Assembly (NCBI RefSeq): GCF_022376445.1
Contig: NW_025955577.1
Span: 1 to 19,881 of the forward strand
Reading direction: 5' to 3'
DNA: 19,881 nt
Source of the DNA: Fomitopsis serialis
Lineage: Eukaryota > Basidiomycota > Agaricomycetes > Polyporales > Fomitopsidaceae
The translations under genes were made by a program, and so were the position numbers. Shown one piece after another: positions 1 to 9,391 of the stretch. Under the pieces are notes generated by a model. It searched no databases. It saw only the letters and a program-made list of their open reading frames with translations, and was not told where the DNA came from. How positions within the stretch are numbered: position 1 is the stretch's first letter; the number at the start of each line of letters is the position of its first letter.

Positions 1-740
1 TGACGACGCTGGTCCTCTTCTTCGCCTCCGGGATGTACAGCGAGAAATCGGCTATGCCAATCGGTATGTTTGTCCTTGCCCCTTCTATGCGAATGCTCAG
101 CTTTGAAATTATGCCTCGGCCGGAGTACGTGCCGCATGCGAATCGTGCGCTCCAGAAACTTCAACATGTACCTGAACGTGCGCCAGCCTCCCCTACGTTC
201 TAAACTACCCGCTTTCCTCAATCCGTTCACTCTACTCTTCCCTCGACCAACACCGTCATCGGTCGCTCCTGCCGCTCCGCTCCGCCACCGCTCGCCTTCC
301 CCTACTGCTAGCCGGACGAAACGTAGCTCCTCCGTGCCCATCCCACCCATTCCGCCTGCGTCCAGTCCGCGAGGCGAGCTCATTTCTCATCGCGTGTCGA
401 GCGAGGCTTTCGCGACAGTTATGAACGTTATCGGGCAGCGTTCGAGCGGCGACGAGACGGGCGCGAACGTTTGGAACGAGAGAAGACATGGCCGGGGTGG
501 ATGATTTCGAAGATGCCTTGGGCAAAAGCATCATCGCCGCTGTCCCCTACTGTCCTTCCTGCAAGTGCTGCAGGATCGCGGTTCAGGACGGAAAGCGGGC
601 GAAGCCGCGGAAGTGATAGTATGCCTCCATCGAGGAGGGTTAGTTTGCAGAGCCCTACATCCCCCTCGTCACGGAGCTTGGATGAGAAAACATATAAGGA
701 CGGTGCCCTCCCATCTGCTGGTGTCATTGGCAAAAATTAG
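1..740 (+). CDS. 3' end of an unidentified membrane-linked, Ser/Pro-rich protein gene (partial, one frame break)
   Basis: The gene enters from the left edge. Exon 1 (codons from base 3 to base 63) encodes a hydrophobic stretch, TTLVLFFASG, followed by MYSEKSAMPI. A GTATGT donor at 64 and a CTCAG acceptor ending at 100 give a 37-bp intron with matching phase 1. The following frame runs through a basic segment (RSRNFNMYLNV) and a Pro/Ser-rich segment (PSSVAPAAP, SVPIPPIPP) to about base 407. Continuing in that frame reaches a stop at 502-504 through poor sequence. Shifting frame at the T run 408-410 instead gives a convincing charged helix (RDSYERYRAAFERRRDGRER), then Ser-rich sequence ending KDGALPSAGVIGKN and a stop at 738-740. 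One missing T would join the two. GC content is clearly higher than in the sequence after 740. The family is not recognised; a C-terminal cytosolic tail after a membrane segment is an inference. Confidence 0.55.
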
Positions 741-1600
741 GTGAGAGGTGTGACATTGAAGTACTACTTTAGTGACAGCAATTGAAACTGCTCAGTTGTA
801 ATGATATATGTATGATGCTGTTCGGCAGCAATCTACTCTAGTCTTGTACATTATGATACGACATTGGCTATTGCATTATTTGCAAGGGTCCCTATGTAGC
901 TCTCAAATCTAAGCAGCAACCTCAGATAAGTGGGCATTAAGGACTGTCATCTTATAGGGACATTCAAAGTACACTGTCCAGGCAGCTGTCTGAGGCATGA
1001 CATCAGCAATGACCAATAGCAAGCTGTAACAATTGATGAAGATGGAACTAGATGGGAGTTGAACCCTCTTAGCTGCTAGACCATCAGTCCCATTCTAATG
1101 TCTCGTTACAGCCCTTATCACCTGTTTTTGGGAACTTTGTTACACCAGCTCAGCTGTGATCATTGTGGCTCATGACATGTTGTGCCAAGCATGTCTGACC
1201 GTCACACAAGCCCACCTGGTATTGTGCTTGCATCAGCAGAAGGCTTCTCAGTACAGGCATTTGGAAACTTACTGGAACATGGAAACAAGTGGCTCACCAA
1301 GGATGTCCTAACCTCTGTGACCAGAGAGGAAACTGTATGAAACCTACTACAGTTACAGCACTACTTGAAAGTGCACCCTCATATGTATATGACTTCCTAT
1401 ATTTCAAGTATACTAAGGAAACCACAATGTGCATATTTCTTCAACAGCAAATATCATTGACCCTATAGGGATATGTGAATATTGACATATGGCCAACAGT
1501 TGTGAAATCTGAAGTGTTTGGATAATAGAATAAGCAGTTTAGACTCACTAGCATGTATTGTGACCTGGGTAAAATATCCCACCATGTACACTGGCAAGCA
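741..1600. other. Intergenic region, no gene seen
   Basis: AT-rich sequence with frequent stops in all frames. The only structure noted is the small hairpin at 1042-1093, listed separately. A composition break from GC-rich to AT-rich occurs at the end of the preceding gene. Confidence 0.6.
1042..1093 (-). other. Stem-loop resembling a degraded tRNA-like sequence
   Basis: On the minus strand a 7-bp stem (ATGGGAC with GTTCCAT, one G-T pair) encloses a second 5-bp stem (GATGG with CCATC). The interior carries GGTCTAGCAG, like a tRNA D-arm or A box, and GGTTCAACTCCC, like a T-arm or B box. The two boxes lie only about 20 nt apart and there is no room for an anticodon arm, so it is not a functional tRNA. 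It may be a relic of a tRNA-derived element or coincidence. Confidence 0.25.
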
Positions 1601-1639
1601 TGATGCCATTTTATCACTTGGGCCTCGCCCCTGAGATGG

Positions 1640-2125
1640 GTGTGTTGGAAACAATGGCAACACCTCCCTCCATGGACCCTTTGGTCCCAGGCCTCTCTCG
1701 CTCAGGCTGCCCATTTGTACTTCCCAGAACCAGGGAATGGTGTAGATTCATTGAATTCAATGTCAACGGCGGCAGTGTGTCCCCAAGTCTCGGTGCCCAT
1801 GTCCTCTTACGCTGATGAGCCTGGTTCCAGATGTGCTGAACAGTGCTTGCCCACTCACTCAGTGGATGTCTGTAGAAACCCAAGCTACCTCGCTCAGTAT
1901 CCCGACCACATCCTGCCCACTGAGAACACTTTGTTCCTCACACGTCTGCAGTCCAGTCCAGGGGGACAGCTACAGACAAGGTTGCCGGCCCGTGTGGATG
2001 CAAATGTTCAGAACAACACACAAATGCCAGATATGCTAAGCCTTGTCCATGCACTCAGAAATCTTGTCAGGATACGGGAGCAGCTGGTGCATCAGAGAAA
2101 ACCACCCAAAACCTCAAGACATTGA
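1640..2125 (+). CDS. Possible unidentified ORF, 161 codons
   Basis: An uninterrupted frame runs from 1640 to a TGA at 2123-2125. The first codon there is GTG; the first ATG codons in frame are internal (for example before STAAVCPQ), so the true start, or an upstream exon, is not settled. The predicted protein is hydrophilic and rich in Pro, Gln, Ser and Cys in its first two thirds. Its C-terminal part is more helix-like (LVHALRNLVRIREQLVHQ) and ends in a basic tail, KPPKTSRH. No domain is recognised. Its 3' end overlaps by 34 bp the end of the minus-strand gene 4359-2092. Length and amino-acid mix favour coding over chance only moderately; it could be a chance frame. Confidence 0.35.
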   Translation: MCWKQWQHLPPWTLWSQASLAQAAHLYFPEPGNGVDSLNSMSTAAVCPQVSVPMSSYADEPGSRCAEQCLPTHSVDVCRNPSYLAQYPDHILPTENTLFLTRLQSSPGGQLQTRLPARVDANVQNNTQMPDMLSLVHALRNLVRIREQLVHQRKPPKTSRH

Positions 2126-4359
2126 AGAGATATATATCTTGTCAAGATGTTGCCAAGAGCTGTGTACCACGCCTTGATGTAGACAGACATGGTGTCACCA
2201 ATGTGGGGGCGCGAGGGGTTGAGCCCAATGCCCGGTAGACCTTTCAGGTACACCGTCATTGCTGACAGAGCAACATTTTGATGCTCAAGGACATGTCGCA
2301 TTATCTATCATGTGCATCAGTGTGGAACTACCATGAAAAGCATGTAGAAGTGACATACCGTGCTGAACAAGCCATCAACAGCCTCTCTCTTGTCCGCTCC
2401 ACCAATACGGCTCTCAATGTAGGACCGCACACCTCCCCATCCTGACGTCCATACACGGTTTCCCCGCAACCTGGAACCAAACAGTGCAAGTGGCTCTATG
2501 ATGGTTGCAAACTAGATAGATATGGGGATTTTTTGTGTATTGTCAATGACAATGCATAATGACAGGCAATGGAAAAGCACTCACAGCAGCAAGGGCAGGC
2601 TCAACTTTGTTCAACACCCTCGGCAGAGATGCCAGGAGTAGGGATGAGACAAGAGGGTACTCGGTGGCAAATGACGGGAGAGCCTTGTTAGAGGCGTCAA
2701 CACCGGCGCTGAGCCAGTCAAGTCGGTTCAAGATGCGAGCCAGAGCGGGGTCACAGTGGCCATCAGAGTCAGTGAACTCGGTGGTGATGGCATTGCGGAT
2801 TTCTACCCAGTAAAGCTTCATTGCCCCGGTCCAGATGTCGCACTGATCACTGTTTTGAGTGGTGGCAGCGTCTGAGCTGAAGAACGAGTCGATGTACGGC
2901 TCAAGGTGGTCGTGGAAGGCAGCGTCCATTGCTGTGAGCAATTTGTCTGATAGACGTGTTGTTTCCACGTTACCAGTGCCAACACCAGCAACCCAGACTT
3001 CCCTCAGCTCCCTGGCATCTCTCGCCAGGCATACACATGAGGATCTGTTTCAAAAACCTTGGGGTGCTGTGCAATCCATGCCTTGCAATCCAGAAGAGGA
3101 GGCCCATCGCAGCGCAGCAAGAACTTGAAGCGTAGTGTAAGACCACACACGATTGGAATAATACACTGAGAATGGGTGTTAGTACAGATACACAATGCAG
3201 ATGAGTTGACTCACGTCACCGTTCACACGGTACATCATGTCTAGGACTTTCGCAGGCATGTTCTTTGGTTTATAGAACAGCCCAAGCTCAGTCAAATCAA
3301 CCAGCATTCTCGACAGCTCGCGCCACCGCAAGAGCCGAGTGATTGTACTGGACTTTTGCTTGCCCAGCACTGCTGGGATGATAGCATCCCAGGTGTCCAT
3401 TGGCTTGCCACTCAGAAGATGGAGAGACATGTTGAGCTGCGACTCAGCATCATCTGGCATCTTCGCGGTGTCCCGGTTCTGGGCGAGGATGAAGAGCATC
3501 TGCTCGTGGTACTGCAAAGCCTCGATCATGGCTGTATGCAACTATCAGAAGCTGTGGCGTCTCAGGTATAACAAAGATTGACTGACCCTTGTCGTAGAGC
3601 CGTACTGTCCAGGTTGTCTTGGTCCGGATGATGTCCTCAAGATCTCTGATGCGCTGGGACACAAGAGCATGTTGCTCTGATGCCTCTGGCACGGTCTTCA
3701 GTGCAAGTTGTGCCTGTTCCAAGGCCTTTGTGTCTGGCAGCGTGAGGCGGAGGGATGCCTCAAAGCGGTGGGACCCGTTCAGCATAGAGGCAAATTTGCC
3801 CTGTGCTTGTGGGGTCCAGACGGTGCCAGGATAAAGAGTGAATTCCTCCGATCCGCTGTCCTCGCTTTGATCCTGGAATAGAAAGTTTTGTTGCCAGGTC
3901 AGGAGATGCAATGACTGATAATTTATTGATTACTCACAGTTGGAATTGAAAGCCATTCACGTTCAACTGCAAGAATGGGTGCATTCTCGTCGAGCAGCCC
4001 CTCAAACTGCCTCTTCATACTGGTGAGAATACACCCAACATGGCCCTCGTCGAGCGTGCAAAGGTTGACAGTCGTGCGAAGGTTGACAGTGTTGCGAGCC
4101 AGAGTGGGACCGCCAGCATGAGGATCAAGTCTGATGTTGTCACTCTTTGACATGGGAGCGACAGTCACAGTGAAGTAGCCAATGGTGGTGTCCTTCAGCA
4201 GCCTGTACACCGTCTGGAAAGTAGTGTAATGGCTTTGCATGTCTGCCTCTTCTGGCTTGGGCACCTGACAAAAAAATATCAAATTCTGTACTGTCGCCGA
4301 CAATACAGAAAACCAATCAGGAGACTCACAAGGATCTTCTGCACCTTCTTGTTGACCTT
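2092..4359 (-). CDS. Eight-exon gene for an unidentified protein of at least 618 aa
   Basis: This is the best-supported gene in the window. Exons, read on the minus strand: 4359-4330, 4264-3938, 3872-3587, 3531-3215, 3165-3058, 3007-2585, 2511-2359 and 2304-2092, with a TGA stop at 2094-2092. All seven introns are GT-AG and 49-73 bp, and every junction keeps frame (phase 0 except phase 1 at 3587/3531). Most donors are GTGAGT or GTATGT. The weakest junction is 3057-3008 (donor GTTTTT). The product is mostly helical in look, with no signal peptide or membrane segment noticed. It has an acidic patch (DQSEDSGSEEF) near residue 120, a helix-rich middle, and a C-terminal region with SGWGGVRSYIESRIGG and LKGLPGIGLNPS. 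I do not recognise a family. No upstream ATG in frame was found: an acceptor ends at 4360 and dispersed-repeat sequence begins at 4368, so the 5' end may be cut off, or the start may be the first Met in exon 2. Two introns (4329-4265, 2584-2512) carry the shared palindrome described separately. Confidence 0.75.
2512..2584 (-). repeat. Introner-like intron D (73 bp)
   Basis: GT-AG intron of the 618-aa gene, donor GTGAGT, acceptor ATCTAG. It contains GCATTGTCATTGACAATAC about 28 nt from the donor, a variant of the same palindrome, followed by an A-run as in the other members. Confidence 0.55.
4265..4329 (-). repeat. Introner-like intron A (65 bp)
   Basis: GT-AG intron of the 618-aa gene. It has GTGAGT, then a T-rich spacer, then an exact inverted repeat at 4286-4308 (CTGTA.TGTCG / CGACA.TACAG) starting about 21 nt from the donor, and ends in a T-rich acceptor TTGTCAG. 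It aligns in layout and sequence with the intron 8292-8240 of another gene. Confidence 0.7.
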
Positions 4360-4367
4360 CTGTAGCA

Positions 4368-4940
4368 ATTACGATCCCTGAGGTACGAAGGAATCGTTCT
4401 TATGACTGGAGAGAATGTAACACTTAGCATGGAGCCCAATGTGGCAGGTTTTTCCCACAGTGCATGTGACTGTTTGAGCGCCAGATAATCAAAGATAAGT
4501 AACACTTACTATGCTTACATTAGCTGAGTTTCAAATTTCAGGCTCCCAGACGACGCGACTTGCACCAACACCTGCAAACAAATGCTGTGGCTGACAATTG
4601 CCCATGGACTTGGGCCTCCTGTAACGTCTAGCTTGGAGCCCAATATGGAAAGAGGTGAGCATGGCATGTGACCTCACCAGCGACACTGGGCTCCAATAGA
4701 ATCAATCACTTTTTGCAACAGTAAGCACCCACAAATGGATATGGCAATTATATAGTCAACTTGTAGCCCTTGTTTCATAGAGTCTACAGTAATTTTGTTG
4801 GGCCCCAATAGTGGCTAGTTAGGCCAGGAAATGCAAAATACAAAAAAACACAAGAGACTTTGCAGAATTTGAACTGCTTATTTTCACCCTAGATGTGGAG
4901 CACATGACCTATACAGTATAGCCATGTGTGTCAGACATCA
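4368..4940 (+). repeat. Dispersed repeat, copy 1, carrying dead exon fragments
   Basis: This segment is homologous to 12444-13020. Similarity starts abruptly at ATTACGATCCCTGAGGTACG and includes the exact 20-mer CCCAGACGACGCGACTTGCA (4545-4564). It then continues more weakly through the CCAATATGG block and the block around 4830 (AATGCAAAATA). The shared part covers two exons of the plus-strand gene at 11986-12810: 4369-4460 (LRSLRYEGIVLM) and 4542-about 4620 (LPDDATCTNT, KQMLWL). In this copy the splice donor GT after CCCACAG is changed to TG, so it is a pseudogene fragment. Its left border lies 8 bp from an exon boundary of the minus-strand gene 4359-2092. Confidence 0.65.
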
Positions 4941-5329
4941 TGAAAATGCTTTATGGTGCCACAACAGAGCTCAGAATGGGCAAGGTTGGCTGATTTCATG
5001 CTTGTGCATGGTGTTATAGCTTACCTTCCATATATGGTAACATATTGTAAATCACACATCCCTCATAAACATGTCATAGTGCTCTATGAATATCTTCTGA
5101 TTTATCTGCAATTTATGAATCACCAGACATTCACTTTATGAAGAATTACTGGATTTGGAAGGTTGCTCACCATTTAGGGCATTGTGAGCTTTTGTGATAC
5201 TTCTTGTGCAATAAGCCCTCCCACAACTTGCCTGAAATGTACATTTCCATGGTTCACATTAGCTACACATCACTATCTTTGTATACATGTCTCTTTTGTA
5301 CCAGAACAGGCACAATAGCCACTAGCCAA
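4941..5329. other. Intergenic region, no gene seen
   Basis: AT-rich sequence with only short chance reading frames. No repeat or RNA gene was recognised. Confidence 0.6.
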
Positions 5330-5414
5330 TCACATGACCAATGACGTGGGGTCGCAACACTCGCAGCGGTGTTTTCGCTGCAACTGCTGCGACCCCACGT
5401 CATTGGTCATGTGA
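5330..5414. repeat. 85-bp hairpin (27-bp perfect arms), possible foldback or MITE remnant
   Basis: Bases 5330-5356 are the exact reverse complement of 5388-5414 (arms begin TCACATGACCAATGACG). An inner 6-bp stem, GCAGCG/CGCTGC (5363-5368 with 5376-5381), closes a short loop. Each arm contains ACGTG and a CCAAT-like word. No clear target-site duplication flanks it. Confidence 0.8.
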
Positions 5415-7441
5415 CTTCAAAACAGCAGTCAAAAATGCGCAGAATATTCATTCTGAGGACAAAACCTACTGATTTGGGCCCAAGAAAATCGCATAAATCC
5501 ACAATAATTTGGAGGACCTCTCTGTAGCTATCTTGAAGTACCTTGAGGTTGTATGATACCAATATGTCTGCAATTACAAGTGCCACAAGGATGCCAATCA
5601 GCTTTCATGACACAATAGTAACAGTACCACATTGGGTGTTACCTGTGGCCACTCTATGATATCTTGGAGTGAATGCTAAAGATGAGAGCACAATGTTTAA
5701 TGTTTGAGGATTCAGACAGTATGACATTGAGGTATCCAGTACATATGTAGCCTGACAAGTGAGAGTATGCACATCTAACAATATCACTAGACACAGCCAT
5801 GTGTGTGCTCCCAATATGTCTGATATATGCTCACAATCACAACAGAGTGGGTCTAATATCTTCCCCAGAAATTGCATTACATAGCACCCTGTGACAATGA
5901 GTGTAGGAATGCATACTGTGCTAATTGTCATTGATACAGACAGAGAGCACAATTGAGAAAATTTCAAAGGCCAATAACTATGGAAAGATGCAAAATGGGT
6001 CACATAAAGCACTGTAATCCATGAGAAGGAGCATCAGCAACTTTGAATGTCTCACAATAGCATTTCAAGAACAGGACACAGGACACATATAATGCATGTA
6101 TGCTGACTAGGCCCACAAAGCATTGCCCAGTGTGAGATTGCCAATTGGGAGGGCACCTGCCATATGTAGTAGTAATCATGATTGTGTGATAGCTTCTTCA
6201 CAGACCTCCTCATAATTTCCATAGCCTTCATATGGAACAAAGCATGAACATGTGCAGGATATTCATTTTGAGGCCACTTAACCTCCTTGTGTAGGCTCAG
6301 AAAGAAATCCCAAACTCCAGAAAATCAATGAAGTACTAATGAATGACATATGTGGTCATTTTGCTCACCCAAAGCTCTGGACTACAGCTGATCCTTCTGA
6401 AGAAGGGAAAGACTTATGCAGACTGCCTGCTATTGTGCAAGAAAAAAACAGTGATGTTGATGATATAATTCTTATTTACAGGTTCTTGCTCTCCATTGAA
6501 TATTTGTAACAATGTCTGGGGCAGATTGTTGCTAGTAACTTGTTACATATGTCTGTAGTGACAGAGACATGCTATGGAATGGTGTTGGGACAAGTGATGA
6601 GGAGGAATACAGATGAGAATTCCAGTATACTGTATCTTGACCATGTGACTGACTGTTTTTCCACAGCATGAGCTAAAATTCAGGAACAAGGATCATGAAT
6701 GTACCAAACTTAACCTGAACAGACTTTGACATTGGGAAGGTCTAGGCCAGTATAGTAACAATTTGTAGGGAAGTATATGACTCCCTACCCAGCTCAAATG
6801 GTACAATGAACTCTAATAATTATCATTATTCATTCATTAGCATGCTCTACACAGATTATGTAATAGAAAAGTCTGCCAGTTTGAGGTGGTATCATTGTTC
6901 AGTGTTTGAGACAGTACATTATATCCCAGACATGGTATAACAGGACAGCTTAGCTACAGTTAGGCAAGAGCAACTGTGCAACTGCACATATCATTGGGTA
7001 ATGGCTGTATAGCAATATTGGCATAGCTACCTGGAATCAATAAATCTTTTTGGAAAGGTTATGGATTGTCTAGGACACTTAGGACTCAGGATTTGTGTTA
7101 CCACATTAAGGATGATGAGCTGAGCCATATGAATGTAAACATCTCTGTTACTACTATGATACTCCCTGATGAATAAAATTTGGCTTGTGCAAGGTTAGTA
7201 TTATTGTTAAAGCTTGACAACTGCTTGGTCTAGTCAAGCACAGAAGTTAGTCTCACAGACTAGTATGTATCAATACATAATACATATAATCATTGATAAG
7301 TGAGATTGAAGTGATAATTTGATGAACCAGAAAACAAAAGACACAGACAACACAACTGGGATCGTATTGCCATACATGGCCCACTCCCCAGCAAGTTGAA
7401 AGTTATAAGTCAACCCCAGTATAGCAGACATACAAAAGTTG
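5415..7441. other. Long AT-rich intergenic region, no gene seen
   Basis: About 2 kb with no convincing exon on either strand. The longest open frame, minus strand 6012-5605, has a Cys/Leu/Thr mix typical of chance translation and no flanking splice logic. Short motifs such as GATATTCATTTTGAGG (6259 region) and GAATATTCATTCTGAGG (5441 region) hint at old diverged repeats. Confidence 0.55.
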
Positions 7442-8459
7442 TCAGCCACTCACCACTGAAGCAGATTTCTTTACCTTGCTCATCAGTGCAACATCTTCAC
7501 TGGAGTCACTCATGTTCTCCTCCTCCTCCTCCTCCTCACTGCTCTCGTTGGCGTTGTTCCCCTCTTCATCAGTCATCTGCGCCTCACTCTCCTCTGCGCT
7601 GCTCTCCTCTGTGCTGCTCTCCTCTTCATCATCAGTCATCTGTGCCTCACTCTCCTGTGTGTGCAATATTTGAGCATCTTGTGCACTTCAGTGGGAGGGA
7701 TTTATATACGCACTTCATCACTTGGGACACTGGCAGCACGCTGCAGAATATACATTCACATTGGCTGAACATTATAAACAATGCCACGCTCATGCTTACC
7801 ATCTTTCCTTCTTTCCTGGCCTTCATAACTTCGACGCGTGTGGCCTGCAATCATCCAAAACACTTTAGGATACTGTCGACGACGTTACACAATATTTATA
7901 ATTAACTGGCCTGATGAACAGACTCAGACTCAGAGTCTGACAATTCTGCCTCCTTTACGGCTGTGAGGCTAGCCTGATTGGCAGGCAGTTCACCATAAGT
8001 GTCATCAGCCTGCGAGTCAGCATACAAGGGAGTGACTGCAAGTTCCCCAAAGCTGCTGGCGATCTAGTAAATGTCAGTGACCACCCATGTGCATTAATTT
8101 GTTGTTTATCCTACCTCTTTATACTATATGCACAAGCAAAGCCCATCAGTCAGATTGTCACTCTGGCAAGCAGTACACATACAACTTCGTAACTTTCTTC
8201 AATTGCAGCAACTTCCTGTGCTTCTTGATCAGACATTGACTGTCAATTTTTTTGTGTCAGTGACAATACACAAAAATGAAAAATGAACTCACCATTGGGC
8301 TTCCCTTGTCCTCTACCTCATTGGGCTGGGACTCCTCAATGGTGTTGAAGGTCTATGGGGGAAAGAAAGTGAGTGCCATGTTGTAATGTCGACGACAGTA
8401 CACAAAAGAAGAGAAAAAAATCACTTCACTGATGGGGCTCTGCAGATGTCATTGAGCAT
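7442..8459 (-). CDS. Small strongly acidic Glu/Ser-rich protein, seven short exons
   Basis: Proposed exons on the minus strand: 8459-8430 (ATG at 8459), 8352-8293, 8239-8183, 8063-7911, 7844-7800, 7740-7714 and 7654-7442, where VSG and a stop follow SASV. If the strong GTGAGT at 7453 is used instead, a further exon lies downstream and was not found. All junctions are phase 0. Introns are 53-119 bp. Intron 7910-7845 would use a GC donor (CAG then GCCAGT), since no GT keeps frame there. The product is about 194 aa. It starts with a moderately acidic part (TIEESQPNEVEDKG), has a middle with SDSESES, a short basic patch (KARKEGK), and a tail dominated by Glu and Ser repeats (ESEAQMTD occurs twice, then a run of seven Glu). 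It is probably intrinsically disordered; nuclear or chromatin association is a guess from composition. Three or more of its introns share a palindrome with introns of the 618-aa gene. Confidence 0.6.
7845..7910 (-). repeat. Introner-like intron E (66 bp, GC donor)
   Basis: It has the GTGTAACGTCGTCGACAGTA block about 20 nt from the proposed GC donor and acceptor GATTGCAG. The flanking exons (SESESVHQ before, ATRVEVMK after) join in phase 0 only with this donor. Confidence 0.5.
8240..8292 (-). repeat. Introner-like intron B (53 bp)
   Basis: GTGAGT, T-rich spacer, then GTGTATTGTCACTGACAC starting 21 nt after the donor, an A-run, and acceptor TTGACAG. It has the same layout as intron A in the other gene, with the central CG replaced by CA/TG on each side. 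Confidence 0.65.
8353..8429 (-). repeat. Introner-like intron C (72-77 bp)
   Basis: It contains GTGTACTGTCGTCGACATTAC, read as two parts GTGTACTGTC and GTCGACATTAC, downstream of a T-rich spacer. Two donors are possible (GTGAAG at 8429 keeps phase 0; GTGATT at 8424 gives the same donor-to-palindrome spacing as introns A and B). The acceptor is CCCCCATAG. Confidence 0.6.
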
Positions 8460-9000
8460 ATGGCATGTCAGAGCAATGGCAGTAGTATGATGCACTCACA
8501 GACATGTTTGAATTTGAGCTTGAGCTGTTATGGCTTCCAAAAGAGGATGGTGGTGGTAGCAGTTCAAGAGTGGTTCAGCCACCATCAACTGGGGGTGCCC
8601 CTTTTTAAGCTCAGTGTGGCTGAGTTTGTGTGTGTTTTGTTTTTTCACGTGGCTGTGAAGCCACAGGCATGTGATCTGGTTGTGTCCATAGCCTCATTGG
8701 GCAGAGTCATATGCAGCGTGGGTACCTGCCTTTCTTTGTACAATCACATGTCTTGCGCAGCAGGAGCTGGTTATGTGCTGTGCTATTTTAATGTGTGGGT
8801 ACTGCTGACTAAGAGCTATACAGTCACATGACCTGGATAGTGGGCCGTGCACATGATGCATCATGTGATATTCTGTAATGTCGGCGACAGTATGCAATAC
8901 ATGACTCTGTTGTGGGGTAGCATGGGCATGACACCATGATGAACCCCAAGTAGATCATGGACAAGTTAGGTGATTGACACAAAAACGAACGCGGCGAAGC
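8460..9000. other. Region without a supported gene; orphan palindrome at 8873-8895
   Basis: The 123-codon plus-strand open frame at 8460-8831 has a Cys/Val/Ser mix that looks like chance. A 16-bp perfect palindrome, ACATGATGCATCATGT, lies at 8851-8866. Bases 8873-8895 (CTGTAATGTCGGCGACAG then TATGC) match the core of the introner-like introns but sit outside any exon pair I could build. Confidence 0.45.
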
Positions 9001-9006
9001 CGCGTT
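8988..9006. repeat. Small perfect hairpin
   Basis: AACGCGGC / GAA loop / GCCGCGTT, an 8-bp stem. A second hairpin with the same core (GGC TTC GCC) is at 10897-10915. Confidence 0.6.
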
Positions 9007-9098
9007 TTGTGACGAGTGGGGGGAAAAGCCAAAAGGATAAGGCCACTGAGGGGGTCCTCTACGGCGGACCTTTCGGCTTATAGCCTCGTCAGATCCCT

Positions 9099-9386
9099 TT
9101 GGTGTTGTTTAGTCACGTTTACCTGTACAGTACCACAACAACCCAGATTGGGCGAAGTGACATATCACATCTTGCAAATACCTTTGATGTCCGTGATGGA
9201 CTTCTTTTCTGGACCGCACTGGCCCCAGTGGAGACCGATCCAGAACGTACTGACATCATCCTACTATATCCAGAGATTGCACGTGTACGCGTGCATGTGA
9301 TCCAAATCCGGAGAGATCCGGACAGCGGGAGCACCCGGAGGCTTCACTGGCTGCCCGAGATCCCCGCGGAGCCCGAAATCACCTGA
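9099..9386 (+). CDS. Possible terminal exon of an unidentified gene
   Basis: An open frame ends at a TGA (9384-9386). The translation from about 9150 on looks like real protein (SDISHLANTFDVRDGLLFW, then TDPERTDIILLYPEIARV, then charged sequence ending LPEIPAEPEIT). No good ATG is present; an acceptor such as CTGTACAG near 9130 could open an exon, but the upstream exon was not found. It is followed at once by a cluster of CACGTG sites. The family is unknown. It may be a fragment left by rearrangement. Confidence 0.35.
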   Translation: MVLFSHVYLYSTTTTQIGRSDISHLANTFDVRDGLLFWTALAPVETDPERTDIILLYPEIARVRVHVIQIRRDPDSGSTRRLHWLPEIPAEPEIT

Positions 9387-9391
9387 CGGGT

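Noticed and set aside
5605..6012. 135-codon minus-strand open frame
   Set aside because: Cys/Leu/Thr-rich chance-like translation, no splice context, AT-rich surroundings.
7476..7673. Ser/Leu-rich plus-strand frame opposite the acidic exon
   Set aside because: It is the antisense reading of the Glu-rich exon 7654-7442.
8460..8831. 123-codon plus-strand open frame
   Set aside because: It overlaps the proposed start region of the minus-strand acidic gene, and its composition resembles a random frame.
9016..9080. GGACCTTTCGGCTTATAGCC, considered as a U2 snRNA-like start
   Set aside because: Resemblance is limited to a few bases; the branch-recognition and Sm-site segments are absent.
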